A DNA stretch of 64,000 nucleotides, taken from positions 286,417-350,416 of the forward strand of contig UBMI01000014.1 of the NCBI GenBank assembly GCA_900466475.1. The letters run 5' to 3'. Made by a program: the position numbers and the translations under genes. The notes beneath the pieces are model-generated. The model was given only the letters and a program-made list of their open reading frames with translations. It made no database searches and was not told the origin of the DNA. Positions within the stretch are counted from its first letter, which is position 1. Every line of letters begins with the position of its first letter. This document shows, one piece after another, positions 1 through 8,252 of the stretch. The DNA comes from Hyphomicrobiales bacterium. Its GTDB lineage: Bacteria > Pseudomonadota > Alphaproteobacteria > Rhizobiales > Rhizobiaceae.

Positions 1-117
1 ATCAAGGCCGCCGTGCCGAACGGCGGCAAGTTCGTAGTATTTATGCAAAAAGACCAGTCGGCCTATGCCTGTGAAATGCAGTCTTTGACTGCTTCGCGGT
101 GTGGAACGCTAAACTGA
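1..117 (+). CDS. C-terminal end of a hypothetical protein upstream of nuoE (partial)
   Basis: An open frame enters from the left edge and ends at TGA 115-117, giving 38 visible residues that end in Cys-Gly-Thr-Leu-Asn. The visible part has two cysteines and no motif I recognise. It is not the end of NuoD, which normally finishes with a conserved acidic Asp-Arg tail. It lies 16 bp before nuoE on the same strand, so it is probably co-transcribed with the complex I genes. Rhizobial nuo operons often carry a small extra gene between nuoD and nuoE. The function is unknown and the start lies outside the window. Confidence 0.55.
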   Translation: MKAAVPNGGKFVVFMQKDQSAYACEMQSLTASRCGTLN

Positions 118-133
118 CAAGGCGTGAGGAAGA

Positions 134-1279
134 ATGTCCGTTCGTCGATTAGCCGAAGATCAATTCCAGCCGTCCGCATTCGCTTTCAGCGACGACAATG
201 CGGTCTGGGCGGAAAAGACGATTCAGAAATATCCTGCAGGCCGTCAGCAGTCCGCGGTCATTCCGCTGTTGATGCGGGCGCAGGAACAGGATGGTTGGGT
301 CACCCGCCCGGCGATCGAAAAGATCGCCGACATGCTGGACATGGCCTATATCCGTGTTCTCGAAGTCGCGACCTTCTACACCCAGTTCCAGCTTCATCCG
401 GTCGGCACGCGCGCTCACGTGCAGGTTTGCGGCACGACGCCCTGCATGCTGCGCGGCTCGGAAAAGCTGATGGGCGTCTGCCGCAGCAAGATCCACCAGC
501 ACCCGTTCGAGCGCAATGCTGAAGGCACGCTCTCGTGGGAAGAGGTCGAATGTCTCGGGGCATGCGTCAACGCACCGATGGTGATGATCGGCAAGGATAC
601 CTATGAGGACCTGACGCCCGAGCGCCTCGAAGAGATCATCGATACGTTCGCGGCCGGCAATGGCGCGAGCGTCAAGGTTGGCCCGCAGATCGACCGTCAC
701 CTGTCCTCGCCCGAAGGTGGCCCGACGACTCTGCTGGGTGATGTTACCGTCACCCGCACCTGGGTTGACAAGGCCGCAACGACCGCACCGGCGGACGGCG
801 CCACCGTTCCGCCCTCCGAGGCGGCGCGTCCGAAGAGCACCGATGCCGAGACCAATGCGGCGCTGAAGACGCCGGCAACGGCACCGAAGGCATCCGCCAA
901 GAATGCCAAGGCTGCCGAAGTTCAGCCGCTTTCCGGCACAGCCGCTTCCGAGCCGGCGCCGAAACCTGCTGCCGAAGCTGTTGTAAAGCCTTCGCTGACC
1001 GACAAGAATCGTCCGGCCGGCATCGAAAAGCCGGCAGCGCCGGACGATCTCAAGATGATCTCGGGCGTCGGTCCGAAGATCGAGGCGACGTTGCATGAAA
1101 TCGGCATCTTCACCTTCGCGCAGATCGCGGGCTGGAAGAAAGCCGAACGTGAATGGGTCGATGGTTTCCTGAATTTCCGCGGCCGCATCGAGCGTGACGA
1201 CTGGGTCAAGCAGGCCAAGGCGCTCGCCAAGGGCGGTGAAGCGGAATATATCAAGGTCTTCGGCAAGAAGCCGCGGTAA
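134..1279 (+). CDS. nuoE: NADH-quinone oxidoreductase subunit E with C-terminal helix-hairpin-helix extension
   Basis: This is the 24-kDa-type subunit of the peripheral arm of complex I, carrying the [2Fe-2S] cluster N1a next to NuoF. The thioredoxin-like domain occupies about residues 20-175. It shows the cluster ligands in CGTTPC and, further on, in CLGAC (C-x4-C then C-x3-C). The protein is 381 residues against roughly 160-240 for the usual subunit. An Ala/Pro/Lys-rich linker (about 205-305) is followed by a compact domain (about 308-375) containing SGVGPKIE, a helix-hairpin-helix-like turn. The same domain recurs in the gene two places downstream. The start ATG 134 follows a GAGGAAG ribosome site. 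nuoF begins 12 bp after the stop. Identification is firm; the role of the tail is unknown. Confidence 0.95.
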   Translation: MSVRRLAEDQFQPSAFAFSDDNAVWAEKTIQKYPAGRQQSAVIPLLMRAQEQDGWVTRPAIEKIADMLDMAYIRVLEVATFYTQFQLHPVGTRAHVQVCGTTPCMLRGSEKLMGVCRSKIHQHPFERNAEGTLSWEEVECLGACVNAPMVMIGKDTYEDLTPERLEEIIDTFAAGNGASVKVGPQIDRHLSSPEGGPTTLLGDVTVTRTWVDKAATTAPADGATVPPSEAARPKSTDAETNAALKTPATAPKASAKNAKAAEVQPLSGTAASEPAPKPAAEAVVKPSLTDKNRPAGIEKPAAPDDLKMISGVGPKIEATLHEIGIFTFAQIAGWKKAEREWVDGFLNFRGRIERDDWVKQAKALAKGGEAEYIKVFGKKPR

Positions 1280-1291
1280 GAGGTGTGAGAC

Positions 1292-2596
1292 ATGTTAGAA
1301 GATAAAGACCGCATCTTTACCAACATCTACGGCCTCAAGGACAAATCCCTGAAAGGCGCGATGAGCCGCGGCCATTGGGATGGCACCAAGCAGATCCTCG
1401 AAAAGGGCCGCGACTGGATCATCGAAGAGATGAAGGCTTCCGGCCTTCGCGGCCGTGGTGGCGCAGGCTTCCCGACCGGCCTGAAGTGGTCCTTCATGCC
1501 GAAGCAGAGCGACGGCCGTCCGCACTACCTCGTCGTCAATGCCGACGAATCGGAGCCCGGCACCTGCAAGGACCGCGATATCATGCGCAACGATCCGCAT
1601 ACGCTGATCGAAGGCTGTGTGGTCGCGAGCTTCGCCATGGGCGCCAATGCCGCCTATATTTATGTTCGCGGCGAATATATTCGCGAGCGCGAAGCCCTGC
1701 AGGCGGCAATCGACGAATGCTACGATGCCGGCCTTCTCGGCAAGAACAACAAGCTCGGCTGGGACATGGACATTTATGTCCATCATGGCGCTGGTGCTTA
1801 CATCTGCGGTGAAGAAACCGCGCTGCTCGAAAGCCTTGAAGGCAAGAAGGGCCAGCCGCGTCTTAAGCCGCCATTCCCGGCAAACATGGGTCTCTACGGC
1901 TGCCCGACGACGGTCAACAACGTCGAATCGATCGCCGTCGCCCCGACCATCCTGCGCCGTGGTGCCGGCTGGTTCTCGGCGATCGGCCGTCCCAACAATG
2001 TCGGCACCAAGCTCTTCATGCTCTCCGGTCACGTCAACAAGCCGTGCACCGTCGAAGAGAGCATGGGCATCACCTTCCGCGAACTCGTCGACAAGCATGC
2101 CGGCGGCATCCGCGGCGGCTGGGACAACCTGCTTGCCGTCATCCCGGGCGGCGCATCGTGCCCGATCGTTCCGGCCAAGGACATTATCGACTGCCCGATG
2201 GACTTCGACGGCCTGCGCGCTGTCGGTTCCTCCTTCGGTACGGCCGCCTCGATCGTCATGGACAAGTCCACCGACGTCATCAAGGCGATCGCTCGTATCT
2301 CGGCCTTCTTCAAGCATGAGAGCTGCGGCCAGTGCACGCCGTGCCGCGAAGGCACCGGCTGGATGTGGCGCGTGATGGAGCGCATGGCGCGTGGCAACGC
2401 CCAGAAGCGCGAGATCGACATGCTGTTCCAGGTCACCAAGCAGATCGAAGGCCACACCATCTGCGCGCTCGGCGACGCCGCCGCATGGCCGGTACAGGGT
2501 CTGATCCGTAACTTCCGTCCGGAAATCGAAGCCCGCATCGACCAGTATACGGCCAATGCTCTCGATCACGGTGCGGTTCTGGAGGCGGCTGAGTAA
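1292..2596 (+). CDS. nuoF: NADH-quinone oxidoreductase subunit F (NADH/FMN-binding, 51-kDa type)
   Basis: This is the entry point of electrons into complex I. It binds NADH, FMN and the [4Fe-4S] cluster N3 on the cytoplasmic side. Visible motifs are the glycine-rich FMN/NADH segment GRGGAGFPTG (about residue 52), the second nucleotide segment GAGAYICGEET (about 168-178), and the cluster ligands ESCGQCTPC (about 346-354) with the fourth Cys in TICALGDA (about 394). The length of 434 residues is normal for the family. ATG 1292 is preceded by an AGAGGTG ribosome site. The gene lies within the nuo operon between nuoE and a small helix-hairpin-helix gene. Confidence 0.97.
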   Translation: MLEDKDRIFTNIYGLKDKSLKGAMSRGHWDGTKQILEKGRDWIIEEMKASGLRGRGGAGFPTGLKWSFMPKQSDGRPHYLVVNADESEPGTCKDRDIMRNDPHTLIEGCVVASFAMGANAAYIYVRGEYIREREALQAAIDECYDAGLLGKNNKLGWDMDIYVHHGAGAYICGEETALLESLEGKKGQPRLKPPFPANMGLYGCPTTVNNVESIAVAPTILRRGAGWFSAIGRPNNVGTKLFMLSGHVNKPCTVEESMGITFRELVDKHAGGIRGGWDNLLAVIPGGASCPIVPAKDIIDCPMDFDGLRAVGSSFGTAASIVMDKSTDVIKAIARISAFFKHESCGQCTPCREGTGWMWRVMERMARGNAQKREIDMLFQVTKQIEGHTICALGDAAAWPVQGLIRNFRPEIEARIDQYTANALDHGAVLEAAE

Positions 2597-2600
2597 GCGC

Positions 2601-3257
2601 ATGACATCAGAGGCATCCGACGGCAAGATGAATGAAGGGGCAGCCGATTTTGCGGCTGACTTCGGCCGTCTTGCTGCCGGCATGCTGGAGAATGCGCGTG
2701 CTTTCCCCGTTCATCCGTTGATGGCGCATCCGGCTGCCGCATTTGCCGCTGCCACGGCGATCGGCTTCGGCATTTCCACGCAGATGGCCGGCGTTTTCTT
2801 CGGTGCGCTGAAGGGCGCGCTTGAAACGGCGAACCTCGCGGCCGCAGCGCTCGATGAAACGCCGCCGGACGAAGAAACACCCGAGATGGATATCCGTCCG
2901 GAAAATATTCGCCCGGCAGAAACGGCTGCACCGGTTCGCAAGGCTGCAAAGCCGAAGCTGACGGTGGTTTCCAGCAAGGCCCCGGCAACGGAAGCGGCGA
3001 AGCCGACGGTTGCCAAGGCGAAGCCCGCCGCAAGGTCCAGGAAGGCTGACGATCTGAAACTGATCGCCGGGATCGGCCCGAAACTGGAGCAGGTGCTGAA
3101 CAAGAGAGGCATCCGCACCTTTGCCGATGTCGCGGCATGGAACGATCAGGACGTTGCGAGCCTGGACTCCGAACTCGGCGTCGACGGCCGTATCCTGCGT
3201 GACGACTGGGTCGGCCAGGCCAAGGTGTTGGCGACACGGGGCCGCAGGAAGAAGTAG
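2601..3257 (+). CDS. Complex I operon-embedded protein with C-terminal helix-hairpin-helix-like domain
   Basis: This is a 218-residue protein starting at ATG 2601, four bases after the nuoF stop; ATG 2628 is an alternative start. Residues about 10-85 are alanine-rich and helical with a mildly hydrophobic stretch. A Pro/Ala/Lys-rich linker follows to about 150. The C-terminal domain (about 153-213) reads AGIGPKLEQVL then a DDWVGQAK segment. It matches the C-terminal extension of NuoE (SGVGPKIEATL and DDWVKQAK) closely enough to be a duplicated module. I recall similar modules at the C-terminus of rhizobial ribosomal protein L21, so it is not specific to complex I. Its operon position suggests an accessory or assembly role, which is inference. 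No catalytic motif is visible. Confidence 0.8.
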   Translation: MTSEASDGKMNEGAADFAADFGRLAAGMLENARAFPVHPLMAHPAAAFAAATAIGFGISTQMAGVFFGALKGALETANLAAAALDETPPDEETPEMDIRPENIRPAETAAPVRKAAKPKLTVVSSKAPATEAAKPTVAKAKPAARSRKADDLKLIAGIGPKLEQVLNKRGIRTFADVAAWNDQDVASLDSELGVDGRILRDDWVGQAKVLATRGRRKK

Positions 3258-3481
3258 GTTTCCGGCCCCGGGCAATGGCCGGCGGAATGGCATATCGATC
3301 GGCGGGGCAGGGCCTCGGGTCGCAATGCCGATGGCGGGTTTCGGGTCTCGGAGCCGGCGAAAAGAGAATTTGGGCAATACCAGCGCCAGGACGGACGAAA
3401 TGTCTGCCTTGGCAATATGGATGTTGCAAAAATAGGTTTGTTTGCCGGTATCCGGCGAATGGGAAACAGGACTGAGTGACG

Positions 3482-5563
3482 ATGGCAAAACTGAAGATTG
3501 ACGGCAACGAGATCGAAGTTCCGGATCATTACACGCTGATTCAGGCGTGCGAAGAAGCCGGCGCTGAAGTTCCGCGCTTCTGCTTCCATGAGCGTCTGTC
3601 TGTTGCCGGCAATTGCCGCATGTGCCTCGTCGAGGTCAAGGGTGGCCCGCCGAAGCCGCAGGCTTCCTGCGCCATGGGCGTGCGCGATATCCGCGGCGGC
3701 CCGAACGGCGAACTGCCTGAAGTCTTCACCAACACGCCGATGGTCAAGAAGGCCCGTGAAGGCGTTATGGAATTCCTGCTGATCAATCATCCGCTGGATT
3801 GCCCGATCTGCGACCAGGGCGGCGAATGCGACCTGCAGGACCAGGCCATGGCCTTCGGTATCGATACCTCGCGCTATCAGGAAGACAAGCGCGCCGTCGA
3901 AGACAAGTACATTGGCCCGCTCGTCAAGACGGTCATGAACCGCTGCATTCACTGCACGCGTTGCGTCCGCTTCACGACGGAAGTGGCCGGCATTTCCGAG
4001 CTTGGCCTGATCGGCCGCGGCGAGGACGCCGAGATCACCACCTATCTCGAGCAGGCCATGACCTCCGAGCTGCAGGGCAACGTCGTTGATCTTTGCCCGG
4101 TCGGTGCTTTGACCTCCAAGCCCTTCGCCTTCACGGCCCGTCCGTGGGAACTGAACAAGACCGAATCGATCGACGTCATGGACGCCGTCGGCTCGGCGAT
4201 CCGCGTTGATACCCGCGGCCGCGAGGTCATGCGCATCCTGCCGCGAATCAATGAGGCGGTGAATGAAGAGTGGATCTCCGACAAGACCCGTCATGTCTGG
4301 GACGGCCTGAAGACGCAGCGCCTCGACCGGCCCTACGTCCGCAAAGACGGTCGCCTGCAGCCGGCGAGCTGGGGCGAAGCCTTCGGCGCCATCAAGTCGG
4401 CCGTTTCGGCAACCTCCGGCGACAAGATCGGCGCGATTGCCGGCGATCTCGCCTCGGTCGAAGAAATGTATGCGCTCTCCGAACTGGTAAAGTCGCTGGG
4501 TTCCGAGAACCTCGACTGTCGCCAGGATGGGGCGGCACTTGATCCGTCGCTCGGCCGCGCAAGCTACCTTTTCAACCCGACCATCGCGGGCATTGAACAG
4601 GCTGACGCGCTGCTTATCATCGGCGCCAATCCGCGCTTCGAAGCGGCTATCCTCAACGCCCGCATCCGCAAGCGTTATCGTCGCGGCGGTTTTCCGATCG
4701 GCGTGATCGGTGAGGGCGGTGAGATGCGTTACAAGTATGATTATCTCGGCGCAGGCCCGGATACGCTGAAGGACATTCTCGACGGCGGCCACGCCTTCGC
4801 CGAAGTCCTCTCCAAGGCTTCCAAGCCGATGATCATCATCGGCCAGGGTGCGCTGACCCGCACGGATGGTGCTGGCGTTCTCGCAACTGCCGCCAAGCTC
4901 GCTGTCAATGTCGGCGCAATCGCCGAAGGCTGGAACGGCTTTGCTGTGCTGCACACCGCAGCATCGCGCGTCGGCGGCCTCGACCTCGGCTTCGTGCCGG
5001 GTGCCAAGGGCGTCAATGCCGCCGAGATGCTGAAGACCATGGACGTGCTCTTCCTGCTCGGCGCCGACGAATTTGATGTCTCGGCGAGGGCTGCGAAGTT
5101 CACCGTCTATATCGGCTCGCATGGCGACAATGGTGCGCATGGCGCCGACGTCATCCTGCCGGCCGCCGCCTATACGGAAAAGTCCGGCACCTGGGTCAAC
5201 ACCGAAGGCCGCGTCCAGATGGGCAACCGCGCCGGTTTCGCACCGGGCGACGCCCGCGAAGACTGGGCGATCATTCGTGCTCTTTCCGACGTGCTCGGCA
5301 AGAAGCTTCCCTTTGATTCTCTCGGCGAATTGCGCGGCAAGCTCTATGCGGCATTCCCGCATTTTGCGGCCATCGACGAGATCGCCGAAGGCGATAGCGC
5401 CCAAATTGCCGCACTGGCGAAAAAAGCCGGTAAGATGAACAAATCCGGGTTTGCGTCGCCGGTCAAAGACTTCTATTTGACGAACCCGATAGCGCGCGCC
5501 TCGGCTGTCATGGCCGAGTGCTCGGCGTTGGCCCGCAACAATTTCAAAGTCGCGGCAGAGTAA
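3482..5563 (+). CDS. nuoG: NADH-quinone oxidoreductase subunit G (75-kDa type, Fe-S wire)
   Basis: This is the largest peripheral-arm subunit of complex I. It carries iron-sulfur clusters that pass electrons from NuoF towards NuoB/I. The N-terminal ferredoxin-like domain has CFHERLSVAGNCRMC ligands. The His-Cys cluster motif CPICDQGGECDLQD follows at about residue 103, then the [4Fe-4S] ligands CIHCTRC (about 156-162) with CPVGAL (about 206). The rest is a molybdopterin-oxidoreductase-like domain that has lost its cofactor role in complex I. ATG 3482 gives 693 residues; a GTG two codons upstream at 3476 is possible. A 224-bp spacer before it contains no feature I can support. Confidence 0.96.
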   Translation: MAKLKIDGNEIEVPDHYTLIQACEEAGAEVPRFCFHERLSVAGNCRMCLVEVKGGPPKPQASCAMGVRDIRGGPNGELPEVFTNTPMVKKAREGVMEFLLINHPLDCPICDQGGECDLQDQAMAFGIDTSRYQEDKRAVEDKYIGPLVKTVMNRCIHCTRCVRFTTEVAGISELGLIGRGEDAEITTYLEQAMTSELQGNVVDLCPVGALTSKPFAFTARPWELNKTESIDVMDAVGSAIRVDTRGREVMRILPRINEAVNEEWISDKTRHVWDGLKTQRLDRPYVRKDGRLQPASWGEAFGAIKSAVSATSGDKIGAIAGDLASVEEMYALSELVKSLGSENLDCRQDGAALDPSLGRASYLFNPTIAGIEQADALLIIGANPRFEAAILNARIRKRYRRGGFPIGVIGEGGEMRYKYDYLGAGPDTLKDILDGGHAFAEVLSKASKPMIIIGQGALTRTDGAGVLATAAKLAVNVGAIAEGWNGFAVLHTAASRVGGLDLGFVPGAKGVNAAEMLKTMDVLFLLGADEFDVSARAAKFTVYIGSHGDNGAHGADVILPAAAYTEKSGTWVNTEGRVQMGNRAGFAPGDAREDWAIIRALSDVLGKKLPFDSLGELRGKLYAAFPHFAAIDEIAEGDSAQIAALAKKAGKMNKSGFASPVKDFYLTNPIARASAVMAECSALARNNFKVAAE

Positions 5564-5575
5564 GGGCAGGAACTC

Positions 5576-6622
5576 ATGGATTCTTTCTTCTCGACCTATG
5601 TCTGGCCGGCGATCATCATGATCGGTCAGTCACTGCTGCTGCTCGTCTGCCTGCTGGTCTTCATCGCTTACGTCCTTCTTGCCGACCGCAAGATCTGGGC
5701 CGCCGTCCAGCTGCGCCGCGGCCCGAACGTCGTCGGTCCTTTCGGTCTGTTCCAGTCCTTCGCTGACCTCTTGAAGTTCGTCTTCAAGGAACCGGTCATT
5801 CCGGCCGGCGCCAACAAGGCGGTCTTCCTTCTTGCCCCGCTCGTGACCGTGCTTCTGGCGCTGTCGACCTGGGCGGTCGTGCCGCTCGCAGATGGCTGGG
5901 TCATTGCCAACATCAATGTCGGCATCCTCTATATCTTTGCGATCTCTTCGCTCGAAGTGTACGGCATCATCATGGGTGGCTGGGCTTCGAACTCGAAGTA
6001 CCCGTTCCTCGGTGCGCTGCGCTCCGCAGCGCAGATGGTGTCCTACGAAGTCTCGATCGGCTTCGTCATCGTCACTGTCCTTCTCTGCGTCGGTTCGCTG
6101 AACCTGACGGACATCGTCAATGCCCAGCGCACCGGTCTCGGCACCATGATCGGCCTGCCGAACTCGTTCCTCGACTGGCACTGGCTGGCGCTGTTCCCGA
6201 TGTTCGTCGTCTTCTTCATCTCCGCACTTGCCGAGACGAACCGCCCGCCCTTCGACCTTCCGGAAGCAGAATCCGAACTCGTCGCCGGCTTCATGGTCGA
6301 ATACGGCTCGGCTCCGTACATGATGTTCATGCTCGGCGAATATGCGGCCGTCGTCCTGATGTGCTCGCTGACGACCATCCTCTTCCTGGGGGGCTGGCTG
6401 CCGCCGGTCGATTTCTGGCTCATCAACTGGGTGCCGGGCATCATCTGGTTCATGCTGAAGGCATGCCTGGTGTTCTTCATGTTCGCCATGGTCAAGGCTT
6501 TCGTGCCCCGTTACCGCTACGACCAGCTCATGCGCCTCGGCTGGAAGGTCTTCCTGCCGCTGTCGCTCGCCATGGTCATCATCGTTGCATTCGTGCTGAA
6601 ACTGACGGGATGGGCAGGCTGA
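5576..6622 (+). CDS. nuoH: NADH-quinone oxidoreductase subunit H (membrane, quinone site)
   Basis: This is the membrane subunit that joins the peripheral and membrane arms of complex I and forms part of the quinone cavity. It is 348 residues with about eight hydrophobic segments. Family signatures are visible: LADRKIWAAVQLRRGPN in the first loop (about 35-51), the acidic loop ETNRPPFDLPEAESELVAGF (about 221-240), which faces the quinone channel, and EYGSAPYMMF. ATG 5576 is preceded by GGGCAGGAAC. It lies 12 bp after nuoG. Confidence 0.97.
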   Translation: MDSFFSTYVWPAIIMIGQSLLLLVCLLVFIAYVLLADRKIWAAVQLRRGPNVVGPFGLFQSFADLLKFVFKEPVIPAGANKAVFLLAPLVTVLLALSTWAVVPLADGWVIANINVGILYIFAISSLEVYGIIMGGWASNSKYPFLGALRSAAQMVSYEVSIGFVIVTVLLCVGSLNLTDIVNAQRTGLGTMIGLPNSFLDWHWLALFPMFVVFFISALAETNRPPFDLPEAESELVAGFMVEYGSAPYMMFMLGEYAAVVLMCSLTTILFLGGWLPPVDFWLINWVPGIIWFMLKACLVFFMFAMVKAFVPRYRYDQLMRLGWKVFLPLSLAMVIIVAFVLKLTGWAG

Positions 6623-6658
6623 TGTCCAACCTCGTTTCCGGCAAAATTGGAGAATAAG

Positions 6659-7150
6659 ATGGGAAGCCTGTCCGCCTCCATCAACTCGCTCTTCCTGAAG
6701 GAATTCGTCGGCGCTTTCTTCCTGTCGATGCGCTACTTCTTCAAGCAGAAGGCGACGATCAACTATCCCTTCGAAAAGGGTCCGGTCAGCCCGCGCTTCC
6801 GCGGCGAGCATGCTCTGCGCCGTTACCCGAACGGTGAAGAGCGCTGCATCGCCTGTAAGCTGTGCGAAGCGATCTGTCCCGCTCAGGCGATCACCATCGA
6901 AGCCGGCCCGCGCCGCAATGACGGCACACGCCGGACGGTGCGCTACGACATCGACATGGTGAAGTGCATCTATTGCGGCTTCTGCCAGGAGGCTTGCCCC
7001 GTCGATGCGATCGTCGAAGGCCCGAATTTCGAATTCGCCACCGAGACCCGCGAAGAGCTCTACTTCGACAAGCAGAGGCTTCTCGAAAACGGCGACCGGT
7101 GGGAGCGTGAAATCGCCCGCAACATGGCGATCGACGCGCCCTATCGTTGA
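6659..7150 (+). CDS. nuoI: NADH-quinone oxidoreductase subunit I (2x[4Fe-4S] ferredoxin type)
   Basis: This 163-residue subunit holds clusters N6a and N6b, which relay electrons to the terminal N2 cluster. Two classical ferredoxin motifs are visible, CIACKLCEAICP (about 63-74) and CIYCGFCQEACP (about 102-113). The N-terminus carries a short amphipathic helix that anchors the protein to the membrane arm. ATG 6659 with GGAGAA upstream is preferred over an in-frame TTG at 6647. It is followed by a 143-bp gap before nuoJ, the largest interruption from nuoG onward. Confidence 0.97.
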   Translation: MGSLSASINSLFLKEFVGAFFLSMRYFFKQKATINYPFEKGPVSPRFRGEHALRRYPNGEERCIACKLCEAICPAQAITIEAGPRRNDGTRRTVRYDIDMVKCIYCGFCQEACPVDAIVEGPNFEFATETREELYFDKQRLLENGDRWEREIARNMAIDAPYR

Positions 7151-7243
7151 TTGAAATTTGAAATGCCGCGGGAAGGGTGCTCAACGCCCGCCGCGGTCAA
7201 CATGCACCGGGGCTTTGTCAGCGAATGCTGTGCGAAGTCCTAT

Positions 7244-7269
7244 CGGGCAGGGAAACTCCCGGCTGCCCG
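7244..7269 (+). other. Intercistronic hairpin between nuoI and nuoJ
   Basis: CGGGCAG (7244-7250) pairs perfectly with CTGCCCG (7263-7269) across a 12-nt loop, within the 143-bp gap. There is no T-run after it, so a terminator is unlikely. It could be a processing or mRNA-stabilising element inside the operon. Only the pairing is seen; the role is inference. Confidence 0.3.
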
Positions 7270-7293
7270 GGGGAAGATGAAAAAGGCACCAAC

Positions 7294-7911
7294 ATGGGTC
7301 TGCAGGCTCTATTTTTCTATCTTTTCGCCTTTGTCGCGATAGCGTCGGCGTTCATGGTCATCTGGGCGAAGAACCCGGTTCACTCGGTTCTGTTCCTGAT
7401 CCTGGTGTTCTTCAATGCAGCCGGTCTCTTCCTGCTGCTGGGTGCAGAATTCCTGGCGATGATCCTGCTCGTCGTCTATGTGGGCGCGGTCGCGGTTCTC
7501 TTCCTCTTCGTGGTGATGATGCTTGACATCGACTTCACCGAGCTTCGCGCCGGTGTTCTCGAATATGCGCCGATCGGCGCGCTGATCGGTCTCATCCTCG
7601 CAGCCGAACTCATCGTCGTCGTCGGCGGCAGCGCGATCTCGCCCGAGATTGCCAAGACCGTCGCCATGCCGATCCCGGCGCTGACCGAACGCACCAATAC
7701 GGCGGCACTCGGCGACGTGCTCTATACGAACTACGTCTACTTCTTCGAGATCGCCGGTCTGGTCCTGCTGGTCGCCATGATCGGCGCGATCGTGCTGACG
7801 CTGAAGCATCGCACCAATATCAAGCGGCAGAATATCGCCCGCCAGGTTGCCCGCACGCCTGCCACCGCCGTCGAGGTGATCAAGGTCAAGCCGGGCCAGG
7901 GCGTAAGCTGA
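7294..7911 (+). CDS. nuoJ: NADH-quinone oxidoreductase subunit J
   Basis: This is a small membrane subunit of the proton-pumping arm (ND6 type), 205 residues with five hydrophobic helices. The conserved third helix is visible as VVYVGAVAVLFLFVVMML (about 60-77), containing the pi-bulge region typical of the family. The start ATG 7294 is chosen because the protein begins exactly where the family does. The longer upstream frame (from 7177) adds Cys/Arg-rich non-family sequence. Confidence 0.95.
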   Translation: MGLQALFFYLFAFVAIASAFMVIWAKNPVHSVLFLILVFFNAAGLFLLLGAEFLAMILLVVYVGAVAVLFLFVVMMLDIDFTELRAGVLEYAPIGALIGLILAAELIVVVGGSAISPEIAKTVAMPIPALTERTNTAALGDVLYTNYVYFFEIAGLVLLVAMIGAIVLTLKHRTNIKRQNIARQVARTPATAVEVIKVKPGQGVS

Positions 7912-7936
7912 GCCGAGAGGTCAAGGAACAAAGAAC

Positions 7937-8245
7937 ATGGTCATCGGACTTTCCCATTATCTCACGGTCAGCGCCATCCTCTTCACGATCGGCATCTTCG
8001 GCATCTTCCTGAACCGGAAGAACATCATCGTCATCCTGATGTCGGTCGAATTGATCCTGCTGGCGGTCAACATCAACATGGTCGCCTTCTCGTCGTTCCT
8101 CAACGACATCGTCGGCCAGGTGTTCGCACTGTTCATTCTGACCGTTGCTGCTGCTGAAGCGGCGATCGGTCTTGCAATTCTCGTTGTCTTCTACCGCAAC
8201 CGCGGTTCGATCGCGGTCGAAGACGTCAATATGATGAAGGGCTGA
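7937..8245 (+). CDS. nuoK: NADH-quinone oxidoreductase subunit K
   Basis: This membrane subunit of the proton arm (ND4L type) is 102 residues with three hydrophobic helices, exactly the family length. The two buried glutamates needed for proton transfer are visible, in MSVELILLAVN (helix 2) and in AAAEAAIGLA (helix 3). ATG 7937 follows a CAAGGAACAAAG ribosome site. nuoL begins 7 bp downstream. Confidence 0.97.
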   Translation: MVIGLSHYLTVSAILFTIGIFGIFLNRKNIIVILMSVELILLAVNINMVAFSSFLNDIVGQVFALFILTVAAAEAAIGLAILVVFYRNRGSIAVEDVNMMKG

Positions 8246-8252
8246 GCGGCTC

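Noticed and set aside
3146..5404. 752-codon minus-strand frame opposite nuoG
   Set aside because: It is the mirror of a GC-rich real gene; composition is Arg/Ala/Gly-rich with no domain, and nuoG has clear Fe-S motifs.
7177..7293. N-terminal extension of NuoJ
   Set aside because: The added 39 residues are Cys/Arg-rich and unlike the family; ATG 7294 matches the family start.
7151..7342. Frame between nuoI and nuoJ (63 codons)
   Set aside because: It runs into nuoJ in another frame, has no ribosome site and no recognisable protein.
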